Assembly (NCBI GenBank): GCA_014529385.2
Contig: CM043963.1
Span: 64,035,469 to 64,099,468, forward strand
From: Adiantum capillus-veneris
Taxonomy: Eukaryota > Streptophyta > Polypodiopsida > Polypodiales > Pteridaceae
Reading direction: 5' to 3'
DNA length: 64,000 nt
Of the stretch, positions 44,642 to 55,493 are shown one piece after another. Both the position numbers and the translations under genes were made by a program. Each line of letters begins with the position of its first letter. Position 1 is the first letter of the stretch. Below the pieces are notes generated by a model that was not told the origin of the DNA, searched no databases, and worked only from the letters and a program-made list of their open reading frames with translations.

Positions 44642-45259
44642 TTATCCTCTTCGCTACGCGCTTCTCCCTCACCGGATTCACGACGCGACCACACGACCAC
44701 GATAGTCTCTCCGAGAGCTATGCGCCCACGCCACGCATTCGCCGTTTCGAGTTGATCGCGATCGATTCTTCCTCGAGCTTGTTTTGCTTGTAAGTAGCAC
44801 AAACGGTGTGTGTTTTCAATAATCAAGTGCTTCATGGAATGAGAAAGAGATTAGCTACACATAGATACTGATAAACTTAAGTTTCGCCCACTTTTGAATT
44901 ATGACCTATTGGTCTATCGCAACAGCATTCGAGATAGCTAGGGTTCAAATCTGGTGAGATTAGACTTATAGATAAGTATGTCCTAGTGAGAGGATGGTGC
45001 CTAGTAAGTTTGATGCGATTTTGAGTTCATTGGACGTGTAAACTGTGTTGTGAGAGTTAAGGGATAGGGTGGGTTGCATTCTACCAGGGTTAGTGATTGA
45101 TGCATCATAAAAGTGCGTATGTGTAGATTGGTCTCAGCCTGACAAGCTAACGAGATTGCCTACGTGCACCTACGGGTTAGTCGTGTCATCGGATGATAAG
45201 TATGTTGTCCGTGTCGTGATCGTGAGTATGAACAGGGGAGTAGTTAAGCCCTAAAACAT

Positions 45260-45277
45260 TGGCACCGTTGCCGGGGA
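45260..45277 (+). promoter_or_regulatory. Primer-binding site of element 7 (Asp tRNA)
   Basis: TGGCACCGTTGCCGGGGA begins one base after the LTR. It equals the complement of the plant Asp tRNA 3' end (TGGCGCCGTTGCCGGGGA) except at one base. Asp tRNA priming is known for Athila-type elements. Confidence 0.88.
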
Positions 45278-45879
45278 CACAAGACCTTAAGTAGGGAGAT
45301 CTACGTCACTCGTGTGATGGTTAGCTTACTTTAGTTTTGACTAGAGAGAGATTAAACTTTTAGAACAAGATCCAGGATAGAGTATCCTGAGGTCTAGTGG
45401 ATAGCCAGGAAGCCTGTGTCTTGCCGAGGGTCTGCGACTAGTTAGATTTAGTTAAATAGGATAATGAGGAGTTATGGATTTTGGTTTTGAGTGCTTGTTA
45501 TACTTGTGAAGAAAAAGAGTAGAAAAACGCTGTAAAACCGCAAAAAACAAACAAAAAGAAGAAACAATAAGGCTGTTTGCTTGCCTTGAAAGCAAAACCC
45601 ACCTCATATACCCTTGAAAAGGGTGAAAAGAGTCGACATTGAAATTTATGATTCAACACTCGAGAAAACATAAAAACTGTGACCAAAACCAACAAAAGAA
45701 AAAAAAGAAACAGGTGATTGTCATAAGGAAACACTAAGTGAACCTTAAAGAGGCCAAGATGAGATATAACCATTAGCCAAGGGTAAACTGACTGTGTCAT
45801 GAGGTATGACTGATGTGCACAAGTTTAAGATGCAGTGTCATCAAATTTGCATCACTTCAAGTGCAATGGAGTTGTGAAT

Positions 45880-46700
45880 TGTCAGAGAAAAGTGAAATTT
45901 TTGAAGTGCTTGAGTTTGAGGTCAAAATAAGTCCAAACTTCACAAAACTTGGGGGATAGACTTGTATGGACACAGGGAACAAGACTATGCAAAAACAAAC
46001 AAAAAATTGAGTCCCTATTGCTCACTGCCTGGTCTATCGCGATAGACTGGTGAAGGTGGTGTTTGTCTAGCAACAAGCAAAAAACCCTTACACCACAAGC
46101 TTAACATATCAATACAAGGGTACTCACAAAAATTGAGTGAATTTGAACACCAATTTTGACCCCAAAACTTCAAATCTGGTGTTTGGAGTCTGAATTCAGA
46201 GACAAGGGCAAGAAGTCTTTGACCAGATGTCCAAACAGTGCCAAAATTGGTCAATGCACTACACAAGGGGAGACTAAACTAACTGTGGGGAAAACTTTGG
46301 AAAAAAGCCGAAAATGAAGAAAGAGCTCAGTCTATCGCGATAGACCAAGGAACTTTCTGCTGGGGAACTTTTCTTTCAAATTTTCCCTAGGGAGAGCTTT
46401 ATCAGGGCCTAAATAGCAGACACACCAAAATTCAAGGCATTTAGATCACTAAAGGTCAATCTGAGGGTCAAATAGAGAATCAAGCTCCGACTGAAATACT
46501 AAAAGGGGACCAAAACCCAACCCAAGTGTCCAAACTTCACAAAACTTGAGGGATAGGCTATAGAGGGTAATTGGAACCCAAGGGTAAAGTCAAAATTTTA
46601 AACTGACTTGTGCTGAGCAAACTGTCAGTCTATCGCGATAGACTAAGGAAGTAGTGAGTCAGACATTTTTTGCATTTTGTGACTATACTGCTAGAACATA
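45880..46700 (+). repeat. Leader with three degenerate ~298-bp repeats, each with a 16-bp palindrome
   Basis: GTCTATCGCGATAGAC occurs at 46032, 46330 and 46628, spaced exactly 298 bases. A second anchor, GTCCAAAC, occurs at 45931, 46229 and 46528, about 100 bases before each palindrome. The rest of the units has diverged strongly, while the palindrome is unchanged. It lies between the primer site and gag. A partial copy (GGTCTATCGC) lies in both LTRs near 44911 and 61494. Confidence 0.9.
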
Positions 46701-46925
46701 CTCTCTATATAGATCCCAGCCATCATTTCATCATTGAAATTGGACCACCAGAAGACTGACTAAGTGGTTGTTGTATATACTTGAAAGATTTTTTGGTAAT
46801 TCAGGGAAAACACTTGTGAACAGACTAACCATCCTTGTGTAGATCCCAGAAGGAGGTCATCACAAAGCTATAGAGGAAGAAGGAGTCCAGGTAAGCTTTA
46901 AGTTTGCAACAAAATTTTCGTTCTT

Positions 46926-49751
46926 ATGTATTTGAGGTCAGGAGCCTTTGTTAAGTCGGGAGCTAAAAGTGTCAAAAGTCAAGTTAGCACCACGTCCATA
47001 GAAGAGAGTGTAACTCAGACGAGACTAGACCCATTGGCACCAATCATTGAAGAGGGAAGTGATACTGACACTTCGTTAGAAAAGTCCTTCTTCATGATGG
47101 GGAGTCAACAGCCAGTAGGTTTCAACGGTGAAGGACCAATGCCAGGGGGGAGCACCTCCCTACATCCTTTAAACGAAACCAAGTTCACTATAATCTTCTT
47201 GGAAGGAACTAACTCGAGGGGAGCCCTAGTCTATTATGACTATCAGGGACGCAAGTGTATCTGTATTGAAGAAAGACCGGCTCAGAGACTAGAGATAATT
47301 CGAGTCTACGATGATGGAGACAGATTCAGAGACGAAAAGGGAAACCACTATCTGATAGTAAGTAACCCTGAGGATTACAACAGATATGGGGATAACATGG
47401 CCAAAGGGAAAATGGTTTCAAAAACCCAAGAACCGCCTCCTAACATTGATCGACCTAGAGCGCTTTTTATGTATGATAAGAAAACAACCAGAGTCCCAAC
47501 CTATAATGAGAATGTAGGGATTTACAAGCATGAAAGCGAAGGAATAGTCTCTTACTTTCAATGCAAGGAACCCTACCCGAATGAATTAAGCAAAGACAAG
47601 GTTCTTTACTTATTTTCTTATGAAACTGCTATGGGGAAGGATATTGTTTTTGTTGACAGATACGGGTGAGAATACAAACGTATTCTCCCAGAAGAGGTTG
47701 AAAAGGCAACAGTTCCGGGAGCATCGACCTATGGCCCCGACGAGGTACCAAGAGCCACCTACTCCCCTAGCAAGTCGACTAATCTCTTTTCAGAAGAGTA
47801 TGATGCTACCTCACATTCTACCCGACCACCGACGAGCAACTACCAGGACCAACCAGCTACTCAGCCATCACTACAGGAATGGCTTCGACAGAGTGCTACA
47901 TTAGAACAAGAATGAACCCGAGAGGGTTATCAAACCGCACGAGGGTTAAGGGATTTACAAGAACCACCACTCTATGCACAGTATCAAGGAGAGAGTAAAC
48001 CAAAGACTCAAGGGTCAACTGAGCTTGGAAGAACACCCCGAGAACGAGTTCGGAGAGATAAACCATCTCTCCCGAGAGCTATTAGAAATTATGGATTAGG
48101 AGCACCATTGGGAGAAGAACCTGGCCACTACAGAAGACCAGAGGAGGTATATCGACTAGGACGGGGAGATCCCATGATGAGATTTGGAGACCATCGTAGA
48201 ATTAGACCTTCTCAAGTGAAAAAATGGATAAACAAGAAATATACGAGAAGTAAGGATCCAAGAGATCATGTAGCAGCCTTTGTGCGTGTAATTAGAGCTG
48301 AAGAGGTGCTAGGCTTTCCTACCCAATTTGCAGGATTCGGTTTAACCTTAGAGGATGATGCGGCTACATGGTTTGACTCGGTGGAGCGAAGAGACTTTGA
48401 GTCTATGGAGGAAGTGTTTGACGAGTTTATCGAGGAATTCTCACAAAGGGGGATAGCTCATAATACCGTCTCGCAAATCCATAAATTCAAATAGAAAGAT
48501 GGAGAGTCCGTGCGAAAGGCCGCCCTCCGATTAAAAAGATATGTTAAGTTATGTCCTGTGGAAGAACTGCCAACTCAGTCTACACTTATGCTTATATTTA
48601 TACAAGGACTAAGGAATGCAGATCTTCAAAAGGACTTACATATGAAAAGGAGCACTACGTTGAATGATTTGACCAAGGAAGCGCTATACCTTGTGGACAA
48701 TTGTGCGGTCTACAAAGAGGGTGAGTTCAAGGATCTTGATGATGATTCTTCCTCACAACAAAGCGGGAGCAAGTCTGCTGAGACAACACTGAAGGGGGAA
48801 GTAGCGATAAGCCAAGAGCAACTTGTAGAGGAAGTGCTTAAAAAGATTAACTTGTATTCCAAACCACAAGCTAAACAACCAAAATGGTGTGCGATTGAAC
48901 AAAAATGGACAAACCATGGAACGGAGGAGTGTTATTATAACAAGGGATATGTGAGAGAACGACCATATGCTCCACAAGCTCAGGCGACATCTCCTCAAGT
49001 CCAATTGATGCCTAGATATCAGACTGGTAACCTACCAGGACCTATAGGTGCAGAAAGACCACAACCAGTGTTGGGACAACAACCACCCCTACCAGGATTA
49101 CGACCAGTCGGCATAAGATACACACCCACAGTAACTGAGTCGGACGAGAAGGCTTTGGTACCTATGCATGCATACTACGACGATCACAATGGATATGCGG
49201 AAAACTCTGTCTATTATCCACAAGACGAACCCTCTACACCAGAACCATGGAGCATGATAGGAAATATAGGACCACCAACTGTTGCACAGGCAGCGAGAGA
49301 AGGACGATATAGCCTGGATGAAAGAACACTGTTGTTCATAGCCAACGGAGGCATGAGCGGGCAAAGAATTGCGCACCAACAAAGAGGAGCTCCAGGAGCA
49401 CCTCAACAGCCTAAAGGACCATGCTACAAGTGTGGAGGAGACCATTGGCTGAGGGATCGTCCTCATGACGAAATCATTAGGGTCAACTCATATTGCACGG
49501 AGTGTGGAATTACTCACTTGATCCCTGATTGCCCTAAAAACCCGAGCAAAGGAGCAAAAACTACCTTGAATATGCTGGGAGCGCTACTGTCCAGTGGAGG
49601 GTCAGAAAACAAAACTCCGATTCCTGTTAAGGTCTTGACGAGAGCCCAAGCAAGGAAAAATGACAATCAGCCCAAGAGTAACGATGAAAATCAAGAAGAA
49701 ATCAAGACTGACAAGTCTAGTGTCAGTCGTGATAATCCTTGGAAAGAATGA
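46926..49751 (+). pseudogene. Element 7 Gag
   Basis: One phase from MYLRSG at 46926 through 49751, interrupted by TGA 47667, TGA 47913 and TAG 48492, with no frameshift. The first 240 codons are not recognised. The gag domain spans about 48200-48720: WINKKYTRSKDPRDHVAAF, TLEDDAATWFDSVERRDF, FDEFIEEFSQRG, GESVRKAALRLKRYV and FIQGLRNADLQKDL. Near 49420-49540 two knuckle-like motifs occur, CYKCGGDHWLRDR and CTECGITHLIPDC. They have CX2CX3HX4C spacing, and the first has Arg at the final Cys position. A Pro/Gln-rich linker separates capsid and knuckles. Roughly 940 codons, long for Gag. Confidence 0.85.
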
Positions 49752-50627
49752 AGAGCAAAAATGAAAGCTAGACGTGAGCGAAAACAAAAAGATGTAGAAG
49801 CTGAGCTAACGATAGCTCGAGAACGACTTAAACAACAAAGAGAGTCCGACTCTCTAAAATCAACGGAAGGACCAAAGAGTGCAAGCTCAGGAGGGTCGGT
49901 ATTGGTAGATAAGATCAATGAACCCTTAGATGCAATCTTGCAAGCATATGAAGCAAGATTGAAGAACAGACAGACCCTAGAGCAAAGGTGGATGACATAT
50001 CCATATCCAGAGATAGAAAAACAGAGACTAGAGATGTGCGAACAGTTGATTGAAACTGCACAAGCTTTACTGGAGCCTCCACCTATGGAAGCGGGAGATA
50101 GAGTAATCAAACCACCAAACCATGAAACACCTCACAAAAGCGAACAAAGGATACCCGACAAGATAGAAAACATTAAATCCTTGTCGGATGTAGAGGATAC
50201 AAAAGACGTACCTAATAGCACTGATGAATCACTGAAAGATTTTCCACCATATTCGCCTATTGTGAAAGAAAATTGGCCTGAAGAGCTATGGGAAACGATG
50301 CGAAAAGGTCAAGAAAAATATGAGACAAAAACAGTCGAGTCAGCGCCTTTCTCGGAGCTGAACTTGAATAAGACTCCATGGGATTTGGACGTTAAATCAT
50401 TTCAAGAGGATAATGGTTCAGTTGCATCCGAAGATAGCAGACCACAATCTCTCAGAACTGTGCCATCATATATGGGGGACTATGAGGCAAGATCAGAAAT
50501 TCGAAGAGTACCTTCTCAGAGAATAGGCGGTTCAAATCAATTGGACACTAAAATCTTGACAGACTTGTTGACCACTCCGGTCAAGTGTACAATCACATTG
50601 GCAGAATAGTTAAAAATTAGGCCAAGC
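49752..50627 (+). pseudogene. Element 7 spacer between Gag and protease, charged
   Basis: Continues the Gag phase after TGA 49749 up to TAG 50607. The first part is very basic and coiled-coil-like (KARRERKQKDVEAELTIARERLKQQRE). The rest is acidic and Ser/Pro-rich. I recognise no enzyme motif. It appears to be a linker of the Gag-Pol polyprotein. Confidence 0.65.
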
Positions 50628-51691
50628 ATGTGGACGGAAGTGGGCAAATGTCTTGAAAAATTTGGCATAAGGACGCCTCTTAAGTTCTTCGAAACCGAGC
50701 TTAATGACACAGAACCAAAAAAAGTCAACACTAGACCAGTGCCACTCAACAAGGTAGGAGAGTATTGTGAGGGTGAAGACGGCAACACGACCCTACCAGT
50801 TGAGTATAATAGCATAGAAACTAAGGTAATACTTGATAGTGGAGCTGGCATTGCCATTGCGACCAAATTGCTATGGGAAAAATGGAAAAACCAGCAATAC
50901 TAACAACTAGAATGAAATTGCAACTGGCGGATGGGCACATAGAAAGGCCTATAGGATTGCTTGAGGCAATCGTGGTATCTTCCTGTGGCATAGAGTACGA
51001 ACATACCTTTGCCATAGTAGATTTCGGCAAGAAGAACAATTATGAAATTATCCTTGGTAGGCCGTTCATGAGGCAACTCAAAATGGTGCAGGACTGGGGG
51101 TATGATTATTTGTATCTAAGACATGCTGAAACTACTACACGCGTAAACATGAAAAATCATAGCTACCATGATGTCACGAGAACCCCTGTGGAAGAATTTG
51201 ACTCAACCACCATTAGTGGATCAGAAGTCCCAGTGTGGCTTTGTAAGAAAAAAGAGATATGGATGTGTGGGGCATCTCAATGTAGTGAATTTGACCACGA
51301 TGAAAGGACACCAGAGAGGGTCTTGGAAGACGATGCCTATATACGAGAACCTTTTCCTGAAGAGAAGCTCGAACCCCTAGAATGGTCTCAAATTTTAGCT
51401 ACATTGGATGTATGCATCAATGAAGTCACTCCCACCAAATTTTGTGATGAGAATGGCTACGATATCATACCATACTACATGTTGAGCAAAATTGTGGAGG
51501 AGGACGAGGACGAGGTAGATACTGAGAATACGAGGATCCATAAAACAGAAACGAAACTTGAGATTAAGATAGTGGGCTATGTGGACATCCCCACTAAAGA
51601 AATCAAGCAGGAAGGAGAAGAATTTTATGATTCTTCTGATCAAAGTGAAAACAAGGATAACGCGGATGACGAGAAGTCAAAAAATACATAG
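50628..51691 (+). pseudogene. Element 7 protease (first retropepsin)
   Basis: IETKVILDSGAGIAIATKLLWEKW carries the DSGA active site. A one-base shift in the A-rich codons near 50880-50890 moves to the next phase, where MKLQLADGHIERPIG and YEIILGRPFMRQLKMVQDW complete the fold. About 200 further residues are acidic with no recognisable motif, up to TAG 51689. The position between Gag and RT is the normal place for the protease. Confidence 0.88.
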
Positions 51692-52195
51692 GGAGACGAC
51701 AATCAAGATCAAGAAAATGACGTCTTCTACAATTTCCCAAACCAAAATGAGAGATGTCAAAAAAGATACAAGAGTAAACGACACCACATTAGTACACCAA
51801 CCAGGTTGAGACCCATGCCGGAGTTTGAGGGTAAGAAACATTTCCTTATGAACATTCATGCTGTTGATTGTGCTAAGGATAAAGTGTCAGGAAGATTTCT
51901 TAAGGTTGCTGAAGACTCAAGATTTAAGTCCAGATTGTTGAAACCTAAGAAAACCAGCAAACCAAAAAAACGAGTTCCAACAGAAAAACTGAATGTCTAT
52001 GGTAGTCCAATTATGACGAAAATTGAACAGAAAACGAGATACAATGAGTGGAAACAAAAAATTAAAAATGTATGGACAACTGAAATGGAAAGTAGCGATG
52101 GAACGAACGTTAGTGATGGGAGTAAAAAGATAGATGTACCTCCTCACTATTGTAAGTACACCATTCTGGAAAGAAGATTGATGGTTTAGCAACCA
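51692..52195 (+). pseudogene. Element 7 protease-RT linker
   Basis: The same phase as the protease and RT continues through this basic stretch (KKTSKPKKRVPTEKLN, then NEWKQKIKNVW), ending at TAG 52187. No domain recognised. Confidence 0.55.
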
Positions 52196-53278
52196 ATGAG
52201 GGAGCCTAAATCAAACGAGTCCTACGAAGGGCCAGAGAACGCCAAGAAAATAGACTTAGTAGAGCCAGGAGAAAATCCTCGACCTGCTTACATTGCCACA
52301 GATCTAGGTCGAGAAGAGGAGGACTTACTGATCAAAACACTTAAGGAATTTCGAGATGTATTTGCCTGGTCATATAGAGATTTGAAGGGAGTGGATCCTA
52401 ACATTTGTGAACATTCAATCCCTCTGAAGTATGATGCAAAGCCAAGCAAACAACGTCCATACACGTACAATGAGACATTCGCCAAAAGGATAAAAGAGGA
52501 GATAGACAAACTTATGGAAGCTAAATTTATTTATGAGATAGAACACACGGACTGGGTGTCCCCGATAGTGGTGGTACCTAAGAAAAACGAGAAATTACGA
52601 GTGTGTGTAAATCTCAAGAAGGTAAACGCAACAACTATAAGAGACAACTACCCTCTACCTATCACTGAACACGTCCTGGAATGAGTGGCTGGCACGCAAG
52701 CCTATAGCTTTATGGACGGATTCTCTGGTTATAACCAATTGGGGGTCAAACTAGAAGATCAATACAAAACAGCATTTGCAACAAAATGGGGCATATATGC
52801 GTTTAGGGTAATGCCATTTGGCTTGAACAATGCTCCAACCACATTTCAGAGATTAATGATACACGCTTTTAAAGAATACTTGTGAAAATTCTTGGATATT
52901 TACATGGACGACTTGTGTGTCTATTCTCTATTGAGAGAAGACCATATATATCATCTGAGAATGGTATTCGAAAAATGCAGAACGTATAGGATTTTCCTCA
53001 ACCCATAAAAATGCGTATTCATGGTACGACAAGGTAAAATATTAGGCCACATAGTGTCGGCTAATGGAATTACCACTGATGAAGACAAGGTGAAGGTGAT
53101 CATAGAATTGCCAAGACCAAACACTGTACGAGAGGTACAATCATTTATGGGACATTGTGGATACTATCGACGTTTTATCTACATGTACGCTGTAATAGCA
53201 AAACCCTTGTATAGTCTAATCATGCTCTTCATTTGGACAAATGAATGAGAGGAGTCATTCTAGAAATTAAAAGATGCA
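52196..53278 (+). pseudogene. Element 7 reverse transcriptase
   Basis: All in one phase: LKEFRDVFAWSYRDLKGVDP, FIYEIEHTDWVSPIVVVPKK, RVCVNLKKVNATTIRDNYPLP, MDGFSGYNQLGVKLEDQYKTAF (first Asp), VMPFGLNNAPTTFQRLM, DIYMDDLCVYS (catalytic YMDD), GKILGHIVSANGI and the thumb FMGHCGYYRRFI. Stops lie at 52682 (TGA), 52883 (TGA), 53006 (TAA), 53246 (TGA) and 53261 (TAG). Catalytic residues are intact. Confidence 0.93.
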
Positions 53279-53730
53279 TTGGTATCTGCACCAATTCTAA
53301 AAGCACCAGATTGGTCAAAGATCTTCCATGTACATATAGATGCTTCGGCATTTGCAATAGGCTGTATACTAGCACAACCAGATGAGGGAAAGACGGATTT
53401 TCCAATCAGTTATGCTAGTAGACAACTCAACAGTGCAGAAAAGAATTATGCTACCAGTGAAAGAGAAGGATTGGGTATGATATATGCCGTAAAGAAATTT
53501 CGGCATTACTTACTCGCGAACAAATTCACATTCTTTGTGGATCATCAGGCACTCTTATACTTAGTAAACAAACCTTGCAACACAGGACGAATTGTAAGAT
53601 GGTTCATTGTGTTGCTAGAGTTTGATTTTACGGTAGTGGTTAAGAAAGGAAAAACTCATCAAAGAGCAGACCACCTTTGTCGATTACTACATGGAGAAAA
53701 AGCTACCGGAGTAGATGATGATCTCCCAGA
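53279..53730 (+). CDS. Element 7 RNase H
   Basis: Gypsy RNase H at the start of an uninterrupted 628-codon frame (53279-55165). HIDASAFAIGCILAQ, TSEREGLGMIYAVKKFRHYL, FFVDHQALLYLV and RADHLCR keep all four acidic positions. No archaeal-type second RNase H follows, which separates this element from element 2. Confidence 0.92.
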
Positions 53731-54140
53731 CGCATACCTGTTTAATATAGAGATGGTACCGAAATGGTCAGAGCAAATTATTCCGTTGCTGACATATGGA
53801 ATGAATCTTGACGACAAACACACGGTGGAAGACATTAGACAAGCACGAAATTACACAATGCTTGCGGGAAGAATGTACCATCATGGAAACGATGGGATTC
53901 TAAGATTGTGTATAGGCTCAGAGGAGTACGAAGCATATCTAGAGGAGGCCCAAACACAAACAAGGGGATTCCATAGAGGAAATCAAATGATGTATGCACA
54001 ATTAAGAAGACTTGGAGTGTATTGGCCAGGAATGGCAGGCGATGTAGCCAATTACATCAAGAAATGCAACTTTTGCACATCCAATACCACTGTGAATTAT
54101 GCCACATTATACCAAGTGACAGTAGCACCCTCATGGAGTC
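53731..54140 (+). CDS. Element 7 extra integrase-type zinc-binding (H2C2) module
   Basis: Lies between RNase H and the canonical integrase in the same open frame. It has the typical layout: YTMLAGRMYHHGNDGILRLCI, then YLEEAQTQTRGFHRG, YAQLRRLGVYWPGMAGDVANYIKKC and NFC. The first zinc-ligand His is Gln (EAQ for EAH), while the second His and both Cys remain. The same layout follows again at about 54225-54465, so this is a tandem duplication of the module or a fusion from another element. The role is unknown. Confidence 0.75.
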
Positions 54141-55165
54141 ATGCTATTGTGGATTATTTGACTAATAAGGAGCTTCCAGGAGATTGGTCTAAAGCCAGAC
54201 AAAAGGCTTTACAAATCGAAGCTAATAGGTATACCATCATTAGTGACCAATTGTATAAAAGAGGAACTGATGACCAGCTGAGGTTAGTTCCTCATGAAAA
54301 TAACTACTTTCCATTATTGGAACAGGCTCATGCAGGCATAGCAGGTGGTCATTTTTCAGCAGAGAGAACCGTAAAAATCATTATGGTTGCAGGGATTTGG
54401 TGGCCGACCATGATTCAAGACGTAGCAGAATTCGTGAAAAGGTGTGATGAATGTCAACGCACTAAGGTACCAGTTAAAAGAGACGAAATGCCTTTAAGAC
54501 CAATGATGAGTGCTCGAGCATTCGCTAAATGGGGATTGGACTTTGTTGGTCCTATCACTCCACCAGCGTATCGTTCACAAGCACAATATATCATAGTGGC
54601 CACGGACTACATGACCAAATGGGTGGAATCAAAAGCCACAACGAAAGCAGACGCTAGAACCACGACACAATTCTTATATGAATATGTGTTTACACGTTAT
54701 GGCCTTCCAATTGAGCTGGTAAGTGATAGTGGGACACACTTTGTAAATGAAGTTATCCAACATCTCTTAAATGAGTTTATGGTAATTCATCGCAAATCTA
54801 CACCCTATCATCCACAAGCCAATGGCCAAGCGGAAGCGACCAACAAAGTATTGTGCACGGTTCTCACGAAACTGGTTAGTGAAACAAGAACAGATTGGGA
54901 TCAGATGCTCTATTCGGCATTGTGGGCTTATCAAGTTGCATATAAAACAACACTCAATGCTACACCATTTAATATGGTATATGGGTTAAATGCAATATTG
55001 CCTATTGACTTTTTGATCCCCACACTAAGGGTAGCAAAACAGTTGGACTGGATGGGGCATGAACTTTCAGAGCGGTTAGAGGACCTTGAAAAATTAGATG
55101 AGTTACGACTCAACGCTGTAGCGGCCATCTATGCAAAAAAAAAGACAACAGAAAGAGTTTTTTGA
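54141..55165 (+). CDS. Element 7 integrase: H2C2 and catalytic core
   Basis: SHAIVDYLTNKELPGDW leads into the canonical H2C2 finger LEQAHAGIAGGHFS with RCDECQR. The DDE triad is present: KWGLDFVGPI, LVSDSGTHF and GQAEATNKVL. ALWAYQVAYKTTLNATPFNMVYG follows. The frame ends at 55165 by a one-base shift in the A run near 55133-55141, and the C-terminus continues in the next entry. The 628-codon frame including RNase H has no stop, unlike the rest of pol. Confidence 0.93.
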
Positions 55166-55493
55166 CAAACATGTCAAGAACAAGGACTTTAAAACGTGCG
55201 ACTATGTCTTAGTATACACCCTTAAACAGCATGCCAAAAAGATAAAGAAAAGGGGCATGGGACCTTATTTGATCCAAGAAATATCATCCAGCGGAGCAGT
55301 AAAAATGTCGACACTAGATGGAAAAGAAATGCCGAACTGGATTAGTGGGTGTCGTTTAAAAAAATATCATCTCCCTTTAATACCTGAAATGTTGTTTCAA
55401 CTGCATTATGGAAAAACATATAGACAGGAACAACAACGAATTCAAGACCAGGCACAACAAGAAGCAAAGGAACGGATTGCTAAACGAAAGTAG
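55131..55493 (+). CDS. Element 7 integrase C-terminal domain
   Basis: Continues integrase after the shift: KEFFDKHVKNKDFKTCDYVLVY, then GMGPYLIQEISSSGAVKMSTLDG (GPY/F-type module) and NWISGCRLKKYH. A Gln-rich basic tail ends at TAG 55491-55493. There is no chromodomain. The same phase stays open into the following protease-like ORF, so the TAG may have arisen within one polyprotein. Confidence 0.85.
   Translation: MQKKRQQKEFFDKHVKNKDFKTCDYVLVYTLKQHAKKIKKRGMGPYLIQEISSSGAVKMSTLDGKEMPNWISGCRLKKYHLPLIPEMLFQLHYGKTYRQEQQRIQDQAQQEAKERIAKRK

Larger units (their letters stand above)
44290..45258 (+). repeat. Element 7 5' LTR
   Basis: Begins TGTTGGAGCC and ends CTAAAACA. TATA box at 44502-44509, GA array at 44567-44639. 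Colinear with 60875-61841 with few differences, indicating a fairly recent insertion. Confidence 0.95.

Noticed and set aside
19781..53263. Stops corrected by U-to-C RNA editing, as in fern organelles
   Set aside because: The stop pattern would fit, but known editing of that kind is organellar, and these are nuclear-type retroelements. DNA-level cytosine loss is simpler.
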